A stretch of DNA of 64,000 nt. Source: Elymus sibiricus (Eukaryota > Streptophyta > Magnoliopsida > Poales > Poaceae). The stretch is taken from contig CM077667.1 of the NCBI GenBank assembly GCA_039707655.1, forward strand, positions 62,339,628 to 62,403,627, read 5' to 3'. Below the pieces are notes generated by a model, which worked only from the letters and a program-made list of their open reading frames with translations, had not been told where the DNA came from and did no database searches. A program made the translations under genes and the position numbers. Positions 46,501-59,655 of this stretch are shown here, one piece after another. Position 1 is the stretch's first letter, and each line of letters starts with the position of its first letter.

Positions 46501-47216
46501 ATAACAACATTTAAGCAAATTGGAACTTGTTTGAGCAACCATGCCACATAGGAACAAGATAATCTATAATATCAACTCTAAGTGGCACAACCTCAATTGT
46601 ACACATTTTCTAGGCTTGTAATATACACATAGCATATTACTCCCCCATAATGTGATAATCCATATTTAACAAGTGGCAAACAAAAACCAACTAGAGATGA
46701 TTAATGGACACTTTAGAATTTGAATTTCTCATGAATAAGACATACCACATAGAGACTAGATAATCTTGCAATATCAATACTAAGTGGTATTCCTCATGTT
46801 CACTCATTTTAGGATTGTGAAGTGCCCAAGGCACATCACTCCCCCAAAATGGGATGATCCATTAATCTCTCACAAGAGCCAACTAAGAAACAAACAAGAT
46901 GCGAAAAGGCTCAACACAAGACTCACACATACATGATGTGCAAACCAATCATACACATACTTGATTACTCAAGATAAGCAAATCAGAAGCACAACATATA
47001 CAAACACATGCAAGGTACAAAACCAAAACATGCAAAGGGGCAAGTAACTATCAATGTAAACAATTTAAGTACAAGTTACCGTAAGGAGGCACATTGGATA
47101 TAAGATAGAAACTCGATAATCCAAATGACTTGGCTTGAGATAATATGAATGATGAAGATCCCTTAATTCTTCATGATGTAGCCAAGTCTCCAATGCCCTC
47201 CAACCACACCTATTGA

Positions 47217-49553
47217 TCAAGTTTGAGCTTGTTGGTCCCCAAACAAGTTGGGTCCTAAGAGGTTAGTCACAATAGGCTTGGCAACCCAAATGGTTCTTTT
47301 CTTGACACCACATTGAGTACCAACACACTTGGCAAACACATTGCCAACCTTATCCTTCCCAAGAGAATAGATATCATCAATAATAATTGGGTTGGATAAG
47401 TTACCATTCGTGCATGAAGAAGCAAAGTGACCCTTCTCACGACATAGGTAGCAACATCTACCCTTTACTTTCTTCTCAATTGAATTCTCAACTTGAGGAG
47501 CGTTGACTTGGGTCTTCTTGGGAAGAGGCCTTTCTTCAACTTGAGGTTGAGCATGAGATTGAACTTGTGGCCGCTTCCCTTGTTGCTTGTCACTATGGGG
47601 CTTCTTCTTCAATGGGCAAGATCTAACATGGTGCCCTTCTATTTTGCACTTGAAGCAAACAATCTTGGCCGAGTTCTTGACTTGTTCTTGGCCCTTCTTG
47701 TTGTTGCTCTTGGACTTCTTCTTCTTATTGGAGTTGAATCCAAGTCCACCTTTGTCATTTGGGGATTTTTGCATGCTCAAGATATTCTTGAGTGTGGACT
47801 TCCCTTCATGACCCTTTTCCAAGTCTTTCTTCAAAGAAGTGACTTGGGCCTTGAGCTCATTGATTTCCTCTACATGGTTAGTATGAACACAAGTACTAGA
47901 GGACGTATAAGCTTCATCGTTAGAGCAACAAGGCAAGGAAAGTAATTCATCACAAGATGTAGCAACATTATGAGTAGATGAACTACGAGGACTAGCACAT
48001 GGCAATAAAGCATTTCTACTAGATGTAGTGCTAATGTCCACATGAGGCTCACTAGAGGTTACCTTAGTAGTACTAGCCTCATGAGCTATCTTTAGCACAT
48101 TATGGGATACTAGAAGATCACCATGAGAGCTCGAGAGCTTTTCATGACTTTCTTCCAATTTCCCATAATTGCTAGATAGCAACTCAAGTTGAGCCCTTAG
48201 CTCAACATTCTCCTTCAAAATGGATGCTTCACAAGGAATAGAGTTAGTAGCACAAGCATCATCATTAACAACAAGAGGAGAAGGCAACTTGGCAAGCTCT
48301 TTAGCATATGAAGCTTTAAGTTGAGCATGAGACTCGGTGAGTTTAGCATGTGCAACATCAAGCTTGTCATTTTTAGTCCTAAAATCATTAGCCACCTCGA
48401 GAGCTCTATCATGGGATTCCTTTAATCTAGATAATTCTAGAGCAAAGGTCTCCTCAAGAGATTCCTCGGTGGTTTGTTCATTTTCAAGAGCTTGAGATAG
48501 CTCCGCGATCTCATTAGCATAATCACGCTCATGACCTTCCATTTTATCAATGGTGGCCTCATGCTCCTCGAGATGAGCTTCCAACTCCTCAATATATTTC
48601 TTGCCCTCAATTGCAATAGACATGATTTCCATGAAGTTGGAACGAGCAATTTTATTCTTATGAAGAGCTTTAAAAACCATTTCTCCCTTAATTTTTAAGG
48701 AAGCAATATTATCACTCTCTTCATCATCATCAACATCATCATCATGGGATATATTGGGATTCAAAGTAGGAGATACCTTTGAAGCCTTAGCCATAAGGCA
48801 AAAGTGAGAAATAATAGATGATGATGTAGGATCCCTTGACGCACCATTCAAGACCACATCTTGTTCCATGGAGTGTTGGGTTTCCTCTACATTGTTAGCA
48901 CAACAACTCGAGGAAAGCAATGCATTTTTATCATGATAACAAGACATGGCAAGCATATCATCATGAGATTTAGTCAAGCAATTTCTACATGATATGCAAG
49001 GACTATCAACACAAGCATGAGAAACATTTAGAGTGCTCGAAGTGTTGAAGTCCAAAGATGAAGCATTGCAATAAGATAGTGATGAAGAATCATCAACAAC
49101 AAGCCCACTATCATCATTACAATGAACACCACTACTCACCATAACATTACCTTGTGGCAATCCACATGTAGGTGAAGTAGATGAAGTTGAGAAGGCAACA
49201 TGACCAGAGGTGGAGGGAGAACAATCATCCCTAGAAATCTTGGACACACCATATTTATCTTGAAGCTTTGTCCACAACTCATGAGCATCCCGGAACGGCA
49301 TGAGTTCAAACATAACTACATTGCTCAAAGCATCAAAAAGCACATTAGAAGCTTGAGCATTGAGATAAGAGTTTTTCTCATCCTCTAAAGATATGTGTTG
49401 AGAATCCTTTGGAGGAGAAAAACCCATATCTACAATTCGCTCCAAATTTGGGTCCATGACCCTAAAGAGATTAAGCATGCGAATTACCCAAACATCAAAA
49501 TTTGTGCCATCGAAACTAAGAGTGTCAGAGAATCCTAATCCCCTAGTCGACAT
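47217..49553 (-). CDS. Retrotransposon Gag, UBN2-like with two CCHC zinc knuckles (unit 2)
   Basis: 778 codons, intact, and by inspection the same protein as 23700-26036 except residue 594, Met here and Val there (SMQKSPN against SVQKSPN). Domain order is as described for the unit 1 copy: capsid-like N-terminus, Ser/Cys-rich linker, coiled-coil region, Lys-rich stretch and CCHC knuckles at 633-646 and 701-714. The near identity reflects recent segmental duplication, so an open frame in both copies is not by itself evidence of selection. Confidence 0.9.
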   Translation of the reverse strand: MSTRGLGFSDTLSFDGTNFDVWVIRMLNLFRVMDPNLERIVDMGFSPPKDSQHISLEDEKNSYLNAQASNVLFDALSNVVMFELMPFRDAHELWTKLQDKYGVSKISRDDCSPSTSGHVAFSTSSTSPTCGLPQGNVMVSSGVHCNDDSGLVVDDSSSLSYCNASSLDFNTSSTLNVSHACVDSPCISCRNCLTKSHDDMLAMSCYHDKNALLSSSCCANNVEETQHSMEQDVVLNGASRDPTSSSIISHFCLMAKASKVSPTLNPNISHDDDVDDDEESDNIASLKIKGEMVFKALHKNKIARSNFMEIMSIAIEGKKYIEELEAHLEEHEATIDKMEGHERDYANEIAELSQALENEQTTEESLEETFALELSRLKESHDRALEVANDFRTKNDKLDVAHAKLTESHAQLKASYAKELAKLPSPLVVNDDACATNSIPCEASILKENVELRAQLELLSSNYGKLEESHEKLSSSHGDLLVSHNVLKIAHEASTTKVTSSEPHVDISTTSSRNALLPCASPRSSSTHNVATSCDELLSLPCCSNDEAYTSSSTCVHTNHVEEINELKAQVTSLKKDLEKGHEGKSTLKNILSMQKSPNDKGGLGFNSNKKKKSKSNNKKGQEQVKNSAKIVCFKCKIEGHHVRSCPLKKKPHSDKQQGKRPQVQSHAQPQVEERPLPKKTQVNAPQVENSIEKKVKGRCCYLCREKGHFASSCTNGNLSNPIIIDDIYSLGKDKVGNVFAKCVGTQCGVKKRTIWVAKPIVTNLLGPNLFGDQQAQT

Positions 49554-49594
49554 CCTTACTCTCTAGGTGGTTAAACCTAATAATGAGAGACCTA

Positions 49595-49606
49595 GCTCTG
49601 ATACCA
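49595..49606 (-). promoter_or_regulatory. Primer binding site, unit 2
   Basis: Minus strand TGGTATCAGAGC, perfect initiator tRNA-Met complement. Confidence 0.9.
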
Positions 49607-49608
49607 AT

Positions 49609-52117
49609 TGAAAGATCGTGGATGTCGCCTAGAGCGGGGGGGGGGGGGGGTGAATAGGCGCTTTAAAAACAATTACGGTTTAGGCTTGAACAAAGGCGGA
49701 ATAAAACTAACGTTTACTTTGACAAGCACAAAACCTAAATACACTAGGCTCACCTATGTGCACCAACAACTTGTGCTAAGCAAGATATATGACTTCAAGC
49801 TCGAAGGCTATCACAAAGTAAGTGCATAAGTAAAGGGCTCGGGTAAGAGAAAACCGAGGGACGCGGAGACGACGATGTATCCCGAAGTTCACACCCTTGC
49901 GGATGCTAATCTCCGTTAGAGCGGTGTGGAGGCACAATGCTCCCCAACAATGCCACTAGGGCCACCGTATTCTCCTCACGCCCTCGCACAATGCAAGGTG
50001 CCGTGATTCCACTAAGGGACCCTTGAGGGCGGTCACCGAACCCGTACAAATGGCAACCCTTGAGGGCGGTCACCGATACCCATCAAATTGCTCGGGGCGA
50101 TCTCCACAACCTAATTGGAGACCCCGACGCTTGCCCGGAGCTTTACACCACAATGATTGAGCTCCGAGGCACCACCAACCGTCTAGGGCGCCCAAGCACC
50201 CAAGAGGAACAAGCTCAAGGGTACCAAGTACCCAAGAGTAACAAGCTCTAGGGTGCTCAAACACCCAAGAGTAATAAGCTTCTCAACTTTTTCACCACCA
50301 CGAATCACCGTGGAGAACTCAAACCGATGCAACTAATGCAATGGCAAGAACACACCAAGTGCTCAAGTCCCTCTCCCTCAAATCCCACCAAAGCAACAAA
50401 AGCTACGGAGGAAAGTGAGAGGAAGAACAAGGAGAACACCAAGAACTCGAAGATCTAGATCCACAAGGTTCCCCTCACATAGAGGAGAAAGTGATTGGTG
50501 GAAAGGTGGATCTAGATCTCCTCTCCCTTTTCCCTCAAGAACTAGCAAGAATCATTGGAGGGATTGAGAGTTAGGCAAGCTCAAGAAGGTCAACAATGGG
50601 GGGCAAACACGAGCTAAAGAGATAAGAACCATTGGGGAAGAAGATCCCCTTAAATAGCCCCCACAAAATCGAACCGTTACCTGTGCAGGACGCGCTCGAA
50701 GCGGTACTACCGTCCATCCAAGCGGTACTACCGCTAAAGCAAATTGAGCAACCGAACCTTGCACGCAGCCTCAAACTTAAGCGGTACTAGAGGCGGTAGT
50801 AGCGAGCGGAAGTACCGCTTAAGCGGTACTACCTCTCTACTACCGCTCATTAAAAACAGGCAGAGACACCCAAACGAAAACGATCATAGCTCGAGCATCC
50901 GAACTCCGTTTTCGATGATCTTGGGCTTGTTTTGAAGCTAACAACAAGAACTAAATCTTCATGGGGAGAAATACCAAAAAATAACAAAGGAGGATAAATC
51001 CAAATTGGGAAAGGTTAGACCTCTCAAAAAAAGAATAACCGGCAAAACCTCCAATATCAAAAACGCAATAAGTTTTTCATACGGAATCCGTTTTTGATGA
51101 ACTTGAGCTTGTATTGAAGATCATGACAAGCTCTAAAACTCCAGATAGAGAAAATCCAAATAAGAACTAATAAAGATGATGCGAAGGATGCAATGGTTTG
51201 AGCTCTCTACGAATGATACGATCAAGCTACTCACTCGAGAGCCCCCCTTGATAGTACGGCTATCGATCCTATAACCCGGTCTCCCAACTAACATCATGAG
51301 ACCGGTAAGATAGAAAACCTATCAAGGACAAACCTTTGCCTTGCGCATAATCCACTTGAGCTAGATGATGACGATCTTGACCTCCTCAAGTTGGACCACC
51401 TTTCTTGATAGCGCTGGCACGGTGAAGACTCATAGATTGCTCCCCCATACTCCACTATGGGTGAGCCACTCTTCGGCACATCTTCACAAGTCCATTGTCA
51501 CCACAATGGACGGCAAGCTTCAAGCATGTGATCTCTTCGTGATGCTCCACTTGAACTTGCACTGCGCAATCTTGATGACGATCACCACTTGATGTCATCC
51601 TCCATGGGTTAAAAGAGATCTTCCTCTTGACGCAAGCCCATGGAAACATACCTAACCCCACATAGAACTCTCGCATAGAACATGGGTTAGTACACAAAGC
51701 GTAATGGACAATGCTTACCATACCGTGAGATCACTTGATCCCACTCGGTACATCTTCTACGCTTTGTGTGTTGATCAACTTGAATCACTCTTCATATTTA
51801 GTCTTGATCAACCTTGAATCTTTCCAACTCTCTTCATTAGGATGATGTCTTGAAGGTACACATGAATGTTCACACAATTTTCTTCTTCAAGACATGCTTG
51901 CAATAGGCTCAACACACACATGACCAATCTTTGGATAAATCCTTGAATAGTACCTTGGTCAACACATATTCTTCTTCAAATCACCTTGAGACCAACAAAT
52001 GGTCTACAAGCAAAGCCTATGGACAAACCCTTCAAATATAACTCAAGGCAACCATTAGGCCATAGAGATTGTCATCAGTTACCAAAACCAAACATGGGGG
52101 CAGCACATGTTCTTTCA
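49609..52117 (-). repeat. 5' LTR, unit 2
   Basis: 2509 bp with the same 91-bp deletion as unit 1. The G-run is altered to one G, C, fifteen G (near 49634), against eleven G in unit 1. Confidence 0.9.
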
Positions 52118-53438
52118 AAGATATATATCAAGAAACAATATGGCTATCACAAAGTAAAGTGCATAAGTAAAGGGCTCAGGTAAGAGATAACCGAGGCATG
52201 CGGAGACGACGATGTATCCCGAAGTTCACACCCTTGCAGATGCTAATCTCCGTTTGGAGCGGTGTGGAGGCACAATGCTCCCCAAGAAGCCATTAGGGCC
52301 ACCGTAATCTCCTCACGCCCTCGCACAATGCAAGATGCCGTGATTCCACTAAGGGACCCTTGAGGGCGGTCACCGAACCCGTACAAATGGCAACCCTTGG
52401 GGGCGGTCACCGAACCCTTACACTTTGGAAACCCTTGGGGGTGGTCACCGGTACCCGTACAAATTGCTCGGGGCGATCTCCACAACCTAATTGGAGACCC
52501 CGACGCTTGCCCGGAGCTTTACACCATAATGATTGAGCTCCGAGGCACCACCAACCGTCTAGGGCACCAATGCACCCAAGAGGAACAAGCTCTAGGATGC
52601 TCGAACACCCAAGAGTAATAAGCTTCTCAAACTTCACTTCCACGTATCACCGTGGAGAACTCAAACCTATGCACCAAATGCAATGGCAAGGGCACACGGA
52701 GTGCCCAAGTCCTTCTCTCCCAAATCCCACCACAACAACTAATGCTATGGAAGAAAATGAGAGGAAGAACGAATAAGAACACGAAGAACTCCAAGATCTA
52801 GATCCAAGGGGTTCCCCTCACATAGAGGAGAGAGTGATTGGTGGAAATGTGGATCTAGATCTCCTCTCTATTTTCCCTCAAGAACTAGCAAGAATCATTG
52901 GAGGGTTTGAGTGATAGAAAGCTCGAAGAAGGTTAACAATAGGGGGCAAACTCGAGCTCAAAGGATAAGAACCATTGGGGAAGAAGACCCCCTTTATAGG
53001 CGGGGAAGAATCCAACCGTTACCTGCCCACCAGCCGCACATTAGCAGTAGTACCGCTCCGTGGAGCGGTACTTCTGCCCGCATGGAAGACCTGCTCGCTG
53101 GCCACAGCTGACTCAATCAAGGAGCGGTAGTGCCACCGGAGTGGTACTACCGCTCCTGCCAGCGGTACTACCGCTGGCGCTGTGGGAGGGGTAGATCCAA
53201 GCAGTAGTAGGGGGCAATGGTACTACCACTCCAGTGGCGCGGGTCATCAGACACAAGACAACATGTGTCTGGTGGCTGGCGCGGACGCCAGAACCACCTG
53301 AGCGGTACTACCGCTCCATAGCAGCGGTACACCGCGTGAGTGCTGAAAATAGTCCTGAGAAAGAAACTGCCATAACTTTCGCATACGAGCTATGAATTGA
53401 GCAAACTCAAGTTTGTTTGAAGAACGTGCAACATGTCC
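52118..53438 (-). repeat. Host LTR right part, unit 2
   Basis: Duplicate of 28595-29915, including the palindrome cluster (about 53043-53338) and the TATA-like box near 52993-52998. Confidence 0.8.
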
Positions 53439-55645
53439 GCGCCATACAAAAGAATCTCGTTAGTGGCTCCCTTCTGTGTAGATAAGGGTTTAAGTTGGTC
53501 TTTGAGTCTAGTAAAGTAGTTGTTACGAAATATGAATTTTTTGTTGGAAAAGGTTATGAATGTGGAGGTCAGTTCCCCATTTAAATTTAATTTGAATTTC
53601 AACATGATGACATGATGATGCAATGATAAACAATAACTAAGCTAGGATTGTGACAGTTACCAAGCTCTTGTTTATATTGCCAAGCTGATGATAATTTTGT
53701 AGCCCTCGCTTGTTCATACAATGTGTTACATACTAGTAGGTGCTACTATCAGGTTACTGATACATTGACGATTTTGTTTTCAGCAGATGAAGGAAGGGTG
53801 TTAGCTGATCATCTAACTGAGCTTGTCATGTCGCATCGATTGGGGTTTCTAGTGTTTATTATGCTATCTTAAAAACCTTATGGAGTTGCATGCCTTAGTC
53901 TAGCCAAGTTTCTATGTAGCAAGATGCTTTATCAGGCTTTCAGCTTGCCCTAGTACTAGTATCTTGTCTTTTACTGCTTCTCAGCTGTGCTAGTCAGCTA
54001 TTTTCTTCAGCCATGAAACAATATATTTTTGTGTATTACTCTCAGATGTAGTTTGAAAAGCATGTCATCGCTTTCACTTTAATGTGGTCATGATCCGCTG
54101 GTGTATGTTTTTGGCGTTGACATGAACACGGAAATTACTGAAATGTGGGGCTGATAGAAATGACTTCTGCACTGCATGACATCATCAGACTAGAAAGAGA
54201 GAATCGTTATCTTGTCTGAACTAACTGAAATCCAGGAAATTGTTGTAAGAATTTCTACAAATTAAAGCAGTAATGCAGGGAAAATTCTTCATGTTCATTT
54301 CTCTGAACTACAAAGGTGCACCATGCAATCTTGCTGATCCAAACGACTGAACACTCGTAATCACATTTTTTTAGGGGGGGGGGGGGGGGGGGGGGTCAGT
54401 CTACAAGCTATTCTTGAAAATGGGGGTGGCTTTGTTTTCATTTCCAAGCTTGTATGACTGAACTTAATGTGGCTAAAACTAGGAATGTTGTGGCTGGAAC
54501 GGCAGAATCAGACTCCACAACTTCTTAGCTTGAGAGGCTCTGACTGGGGTTGTTGATATTGTCTGCATTTTTAAGACAATGGTTACTTTCTGTCTTTGGC
54601 AATTGCTAATAGAATATGTCTTCCAGGAAAACTATTAAGTGCCATATTCATGCTGAAAAAGGTTTCGCAGCAAGTGCAAGTATCACTTCGTCTTTGACAA
54701 GTGATAATAATGTGTTTTCCCAGAAGATGATTACATTTTAGGGATGTAGATTTCTCCATCCTCCAACTGCTAGCTACTACATGTTTCCTAAAATCACAGT
54801 AGATTATTTCATATCAGGCCAATGATGAAGACAGTTAAGGCCTTCAGAGCAGATCATTGTCGTGGCAAAGTAAAACTCCCAAGGAGGGTAATTGCATGCC
54901 AACTAGTGCCTCTACTTGACTGATGTTGCTGACAGAGAGACTTAGCTATTTGCCGTCAAGCCACGGTTAAGTAAGTACCGTTTACTGGCTCGTCTAAATG
55001 ATGGTGGTGTCCTTGACTCTGGGTTTCTTTACTTTTATATTTTGCCGTACTTACGGTGACGGTGAATTCATTCTTTAAGACAATCACAAATAACAGGGAC
55101 ACAAAAAAGATGTCAGATAATAACAGGTAGCAAGGCTTGTTTTGCAGAGGGAAAAACAACTAAAGCTGATGTGATTCTTTTTAAAAAATGTCTAATTATA
55201 ACTGAACTAATTTCTTATGCCCCCTCCTCTACAAAACATGTTCCCCAAGATTTCCTTCATAACTTTTAGCAATAATTTTATATTATGGGGGAAAATATAT
55301 TTGGTATTTCCCCTGTTTTCTATTGCCTGCATATTACTAGAAGTTAGAATGGACAACATTCCAACCGCGCATGACTAATGCTAAAACAGGCTAATAGCTG
55401 AAAGTTTTTTGTTTGTTTGAAAGCATTTCCGTAATGTCTGGTTGTTTATTTCTGACGATGACTGGATCACAGGCAGCCACACTAAACCTCTAATGGCTCG
55501 TTGTCAGTCATTCAGCTATCATAATGCAGAAGGTCCTATCATAATTCAGAACTCTGCACACAGTGCTTTACCATGTCAAATTCGCAACAAATATTACAAC
55601 GAGTATGGAAATGTTTGATAAGTAGAATTATCTCTCAAAAGCTTT
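53439..55645. other. Unassigned region, unit 2
   Basis: Duplicate of 29916-32114. The G-run at 54374-54395 is 22 G against 14 in unit 1 and accounts for the whole 8-bp length difference here. Confidence 0.35.
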
Positions 55646-55931
55646 TTATATGAAGCAACAACCGAAGAAAGAAAACGGCCGAACGATACAATGTGGTGAG
55701 GTCGCATTCTTACAAAGCCGATTCCATGATAATCGGATCACGCAGAACGCACGCGACTACGCTACCAACAAAGAACACAGAAAGATCAAACCACACCGTC
55801 ACGCTACAACCTAATACACCTAAGCTCCACGACAACACCCTCAAGAGGGAGAACGGCGCTGAGCGTCGCCGCTCTCGAGTCCACAACGAAAAAAGGTCTT
55901 CACCCGGAGCCCTGTTAGAGAAGAGAGAGCT
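55646..55931 (-). mobile_element. LINE 3' UTR remnant, unit 2
   Basis: Duplicate of 32115-32400. The following 55928-58184 repeats 32397-34653 and is equally unassigned. Confidence 0.65.
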
Positions 55932-58184
55932 AGAAAGACATATGTTTATCTAACTAAAAACATCAAAATGATATTATTCATTCCCAAAGGATGTAGAACA
56001 TGAGCCACTGAAACGAGATTGAATTAGGGTTCATTATGCATTTTATTCTTGTAAAAGGTTTTTCTTCAAATTACCAATATGATCCAACATGATATCTAGA
56101 GTGATGATGCATCCCAAATTGCAAATATCAAAACTCGCCGATTTTCAAGAAATAGAGAAATGAGAAAAAAGATCGGTCATGAAGAAGCTCAACACAGAAA
56201 ATGCTTGCGTGCGCAAGGGTTCCATATGAACTCGTGCAAGTTTGTTGACCTACATGCATCGGACAATTCTCAGAGTTCCTTCCAAGTGAATTATTTGATG
56301 GTTATTGAACCCACAAAATTTGGGTTCAATACATATTTTTTACATGGTGTGAAATTTGGACCTAATACATATCTATTTGTGTCTTGCACAAAATAGACAG
56401 AATGTGTACCATGTAGTTTCTCAAGTTCATGTGTCATGTTAACTTCTATACATATCTTGAACAATCGGTGAACTACATCACTTCCTGAGCCTTTTATTTT
56501 CGGATGGAAGTGATTGTATTGTCTTGAGTTCCCAATAAAACCCTATTGTTTTTTTTATCGGACACTCAAGAGTCAAGATAACCAATGGCAATCAATGGTG
56601 AATCCACTTTTACTCAATCTCACTGACTTGGATGCGGCCACCAATAGCAATCTTCATATTAAAGACGCATATAAATGTGTCCAGAATAATCTAAGATGGT
56701 ATATAAATGAGCTCTCATGAGAATATTTTGGTGTAGTCTATCTAGTGAGAACACTATGCAGAGCACTATGCACCAATTAAGTTGATTGGCAACAGGGAGA
56801 GCACACACGTACGCCATTGGGCTTGGGAAGGACCAATAATTTAGTGGATGCAACTCGGATTGTAGCTGTAGGAGCTAGTCTATGTCGGCAGCATTCAACT
56901 GGAACTACAATAGTGTTTTGTACCATCCTTTTTCTACAAATGTCCGTCGAGGTGGAAGATGGGGAAAGGGCGAAAGCTTTGGGTTAGCCCTAGTATATTG
57001 GTAGAGGTGCGGCCTTGAATCCTTTCCTCCCTAGGATGTGCTAATTAAGTGAAATATGCATGGTTGAGATGCATGTGCAGTCATATCAAAATCAAGCAAT
57101 CCTATGATGCAGAAAAGATACGATTCTAACTTAAAATGTGAGTAAAAAAATAAAAATAGAATACAAGTGAATGGCGCATGTGCTAGAATTGAAGAAGCGT
57201 GAAGACACACAAGTCGATAAATACAATGATATACCTTCACTAATGCAATTTCCAACATATGAACATATATAGGCCCCTTCCAAGACTCTTAGTTATGGTA
57301 TCTCTGGTCCCAACGAGTAAAGATTATACATATGCTTAGATATTGCATATCGTGTTGTACATAGATGGATTGTATAGGCTTGAAAGGCACCGGGAATTGT
57401 TTTACCACCGGATGGTCTATCATATCAAGCAATTTGACCTTTTCAGCCTCCTCTCGGTTGGCGAAAAAGGGGCATTTTATCCATATTTGCAATCTCATGA
57501 TAACAATCATGTAGCAAACTGATGGTGAGAGACTCAGGCAATGTCGTTGTTGCACGTGCCACCTTTGACCAGCGTGAGCATTGGATTTTTACATCGATGT
57601 CACCATACCATGCCTCATCTTGAGTATGAAGCATCGACATCAAGTCCGAAGCTAACTTGATGGTTGTTGAATTATGTGTGTAACAAAACGGGCACCCATT
57701 TGTCACATCGTACCAATACGTGCATGTAGGTAGAGCTCATCATCAACAACATGTATTGCACATCGACGAACCAACCCATGGATTAATTTGGTTTATTTAA
57801 TTGTGTTTGCGTACACACACATAAGCGTGAAAAAGAGGTGAGTGAGTGAAGAAAAACAAAACAAAAACAAGATCGATCAAATGTTAGCCCTGCATCCATC
57901 ATTGTCACGCATAGGAATTTTATGTTTGTGGCCTTAAGCCGATTAAAAATTATACATGTGCATGTTTAATACAAAGGCTTTTCTTGGATCTACAATAAAA
58001 CGAGTCCACTCCAAAGCAAACAACGGATCAAATCATATACCAACCACCAGCGCCTGTTGAACTCCATCCATTCCATAGTCTCGAGTTCTAACAAAACTGA
58101 AACCCCAATCGTAATGCACGGATGTAGCAACAGTCTTTTTTTCTTTCAGAATCTGGATTTTTTGGAGGTTCGTCACGGTCTTTA

Positions 58185-58506
58185 TTAATCAATAAATAAG
58201 GGTATAGATGTTACATCCCAAGGCTCGAGGAGCCAAATGTATAAGGACATAGCACTCCTAACTAGATTATGCGTATGAATGTTGCACTCTCTGCCTTCAT
58301 GGACAAATTCCACAGCTTGGAAGTCCCTTCGCCCGTGCTCGTTTTCTTTCAACACCGAGCTGTAGGTGCTCCTACTTCCTTCATTGATCGCTTTAATGAC
58401 AACTGATGCATCTGAAGCAATACAAATCTATTGAAGGTCGAGATCCTTTGCTAACACCACGGCTTCACAACATGCTAGGGCTTCGAGTAAGGTCGGGTCA
58501 GTTATG
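58185..58506 (-). pseudogene. RNase H-like fragment, unit 2
   Basis: Duplicate of 34654-34975, carrying the same internal TAG and the same in-frame junction to kinase sequence. Confidence 0.7.
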
Positions 58507-58528
58507 CCATCATAAACTCGAGTCGAAG

Positions 58529-58781
58529 ATCCTTGATGTAGGTATTCCACTCCTCGGGCAATGCCTAAGGCAATATCTAGCATTTTTGGGGGTGCTAGGA
58601 GTTGTCTAGAAACATTAGAAACATGTGAGAATATGTATGTCTCAATGACTCGTTAGGCATGAACTCATAAACAAGAGCGTGCCTAGTTCCTTCGGAGCAA
58701 AATCCCAGAAGGCGCACAATGGTTGCATGGTGAATTCTCCCAATGGTTGCAACTTCATTGATGAAATCTCCCCCCTCACAT
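58529..58781 (-). pseudogene. LRK10-like kinase fragment, unit 2
   Basis: Duplicate of 34998-35250. Same subdomains ([41 protein letters not shown]). The chimera predates the 23.5-kb duplication. 58782-59498 repeats the unassigned 35251-35967. Confidence 0.75.
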
Positions 58782-59498
58782 GTACTTCACTTTGCATGTC
58801 CTTCATTCAAGTTCAGAAACCAGCATATATTTTTCATCACAAGGACTCCCGTATTTGGACCTCAGGCAATATCAAACAATTAACTGCACAAGCCAAGAAT
58901 CTTAAGCACCCCTATGCTCTGTTTTAGAGCAATTCAGTGATCAAGGCCATAGGGAGGCCGGTTTGCACCGAACCAGATAAAGGATTTGTTGGGTTTTGTT
59001 TTGCAGTAGCATGGATAGGCAGATAATCCCTTTCTTCATGCATGTCCTAGATATTTATGAAGAAACGTATGAGAGGTTCATATGACAAATCGTGCTGATC
59101 AAAGTACCAAGCTACAAAGACAGCTAATTCAGCAGATTAACTCACCATGACAACATAAAGTCGAGGAATCTTGCTCCTACTTCCTATACACCTATGTATA
59201 GATTGGATCACATTCTTTGTATTCCCTGTACAGGAGGGAAACCCAATGAAGAGGTGGAGGTGAATGGACAGGAGATGAAAGTTGACGTACCAACGTAAAA
59301 TCCAAACTCCCCATTAGTAGTAGAGAATGAGGTAGCTTTTTCCCGAAAAGGTGGTTGCAACCCTTGGCATATATGAGATAGCTACTGCTTTCAAGAGTAT
59401 ACCTTAAATGTTACAACACAATTTTGTTTATCTTTTGATGGTTTCAAAAGTGAGATATGAATTGTTTATAAAAAGAGTTATGAAGGTGGTTATTTTCC

Positions 59499-59616
59499 TA
59501 ACCTCAGTCTCAAATTACTTGTATTAAATTTGTTTAGACACAGATGCAGACACGTTTTAGTGTTAGATACATCCGTATCTGGACAAAACTATGACAAGTA
59601 AGCAGGGACGGAGGTA
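59499..59616. mobile_element. Stowaway MITE, unit 2
   Basis: Duplicate of 35968-36085. It lies about 40 bp from the right edge of the duplicated block. Confidence 0.75.
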
Positions 59617-59655
59617 ATGTTTGTTAGCCCACCTTCTTAATGGTCTCACTGTTAC

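Larger units (their letters stand above)
40993..52117 (-). mobile_element. Gag-only LTR retrotransposon, unit 2
   Basis: Duplicate of 17471-28594 with the same AAGAT flanks (40988-40992 and 52118-52122). It arrived by the segmental duplication, not by a second transposition, because flanks and host LTR are identical in arrangement. LTRs 40993-43582 and 49609-52117, primer site 49595-49606, gag 47217-49553; the non-coding 3' region is 43597-47216. Confidence 0.9.
36123..59655. repeat. 23.5-kb tandem segmental duplication, unit 2
   Basis: Begins ACATTGTGAAAG exactly as at 12602 and ends TCACTGTTAC, after which GTTCTCTTC replaces the ATTGTGAAAG that follows the same bases in unit 1. Only AC is shared by the two parental breakpoints, so the join has 2-bp microhomology. 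Substitutions against unit 1 are scattered throughout (for example gag codon 594 GTG to ATG). Confidence 0.97.
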
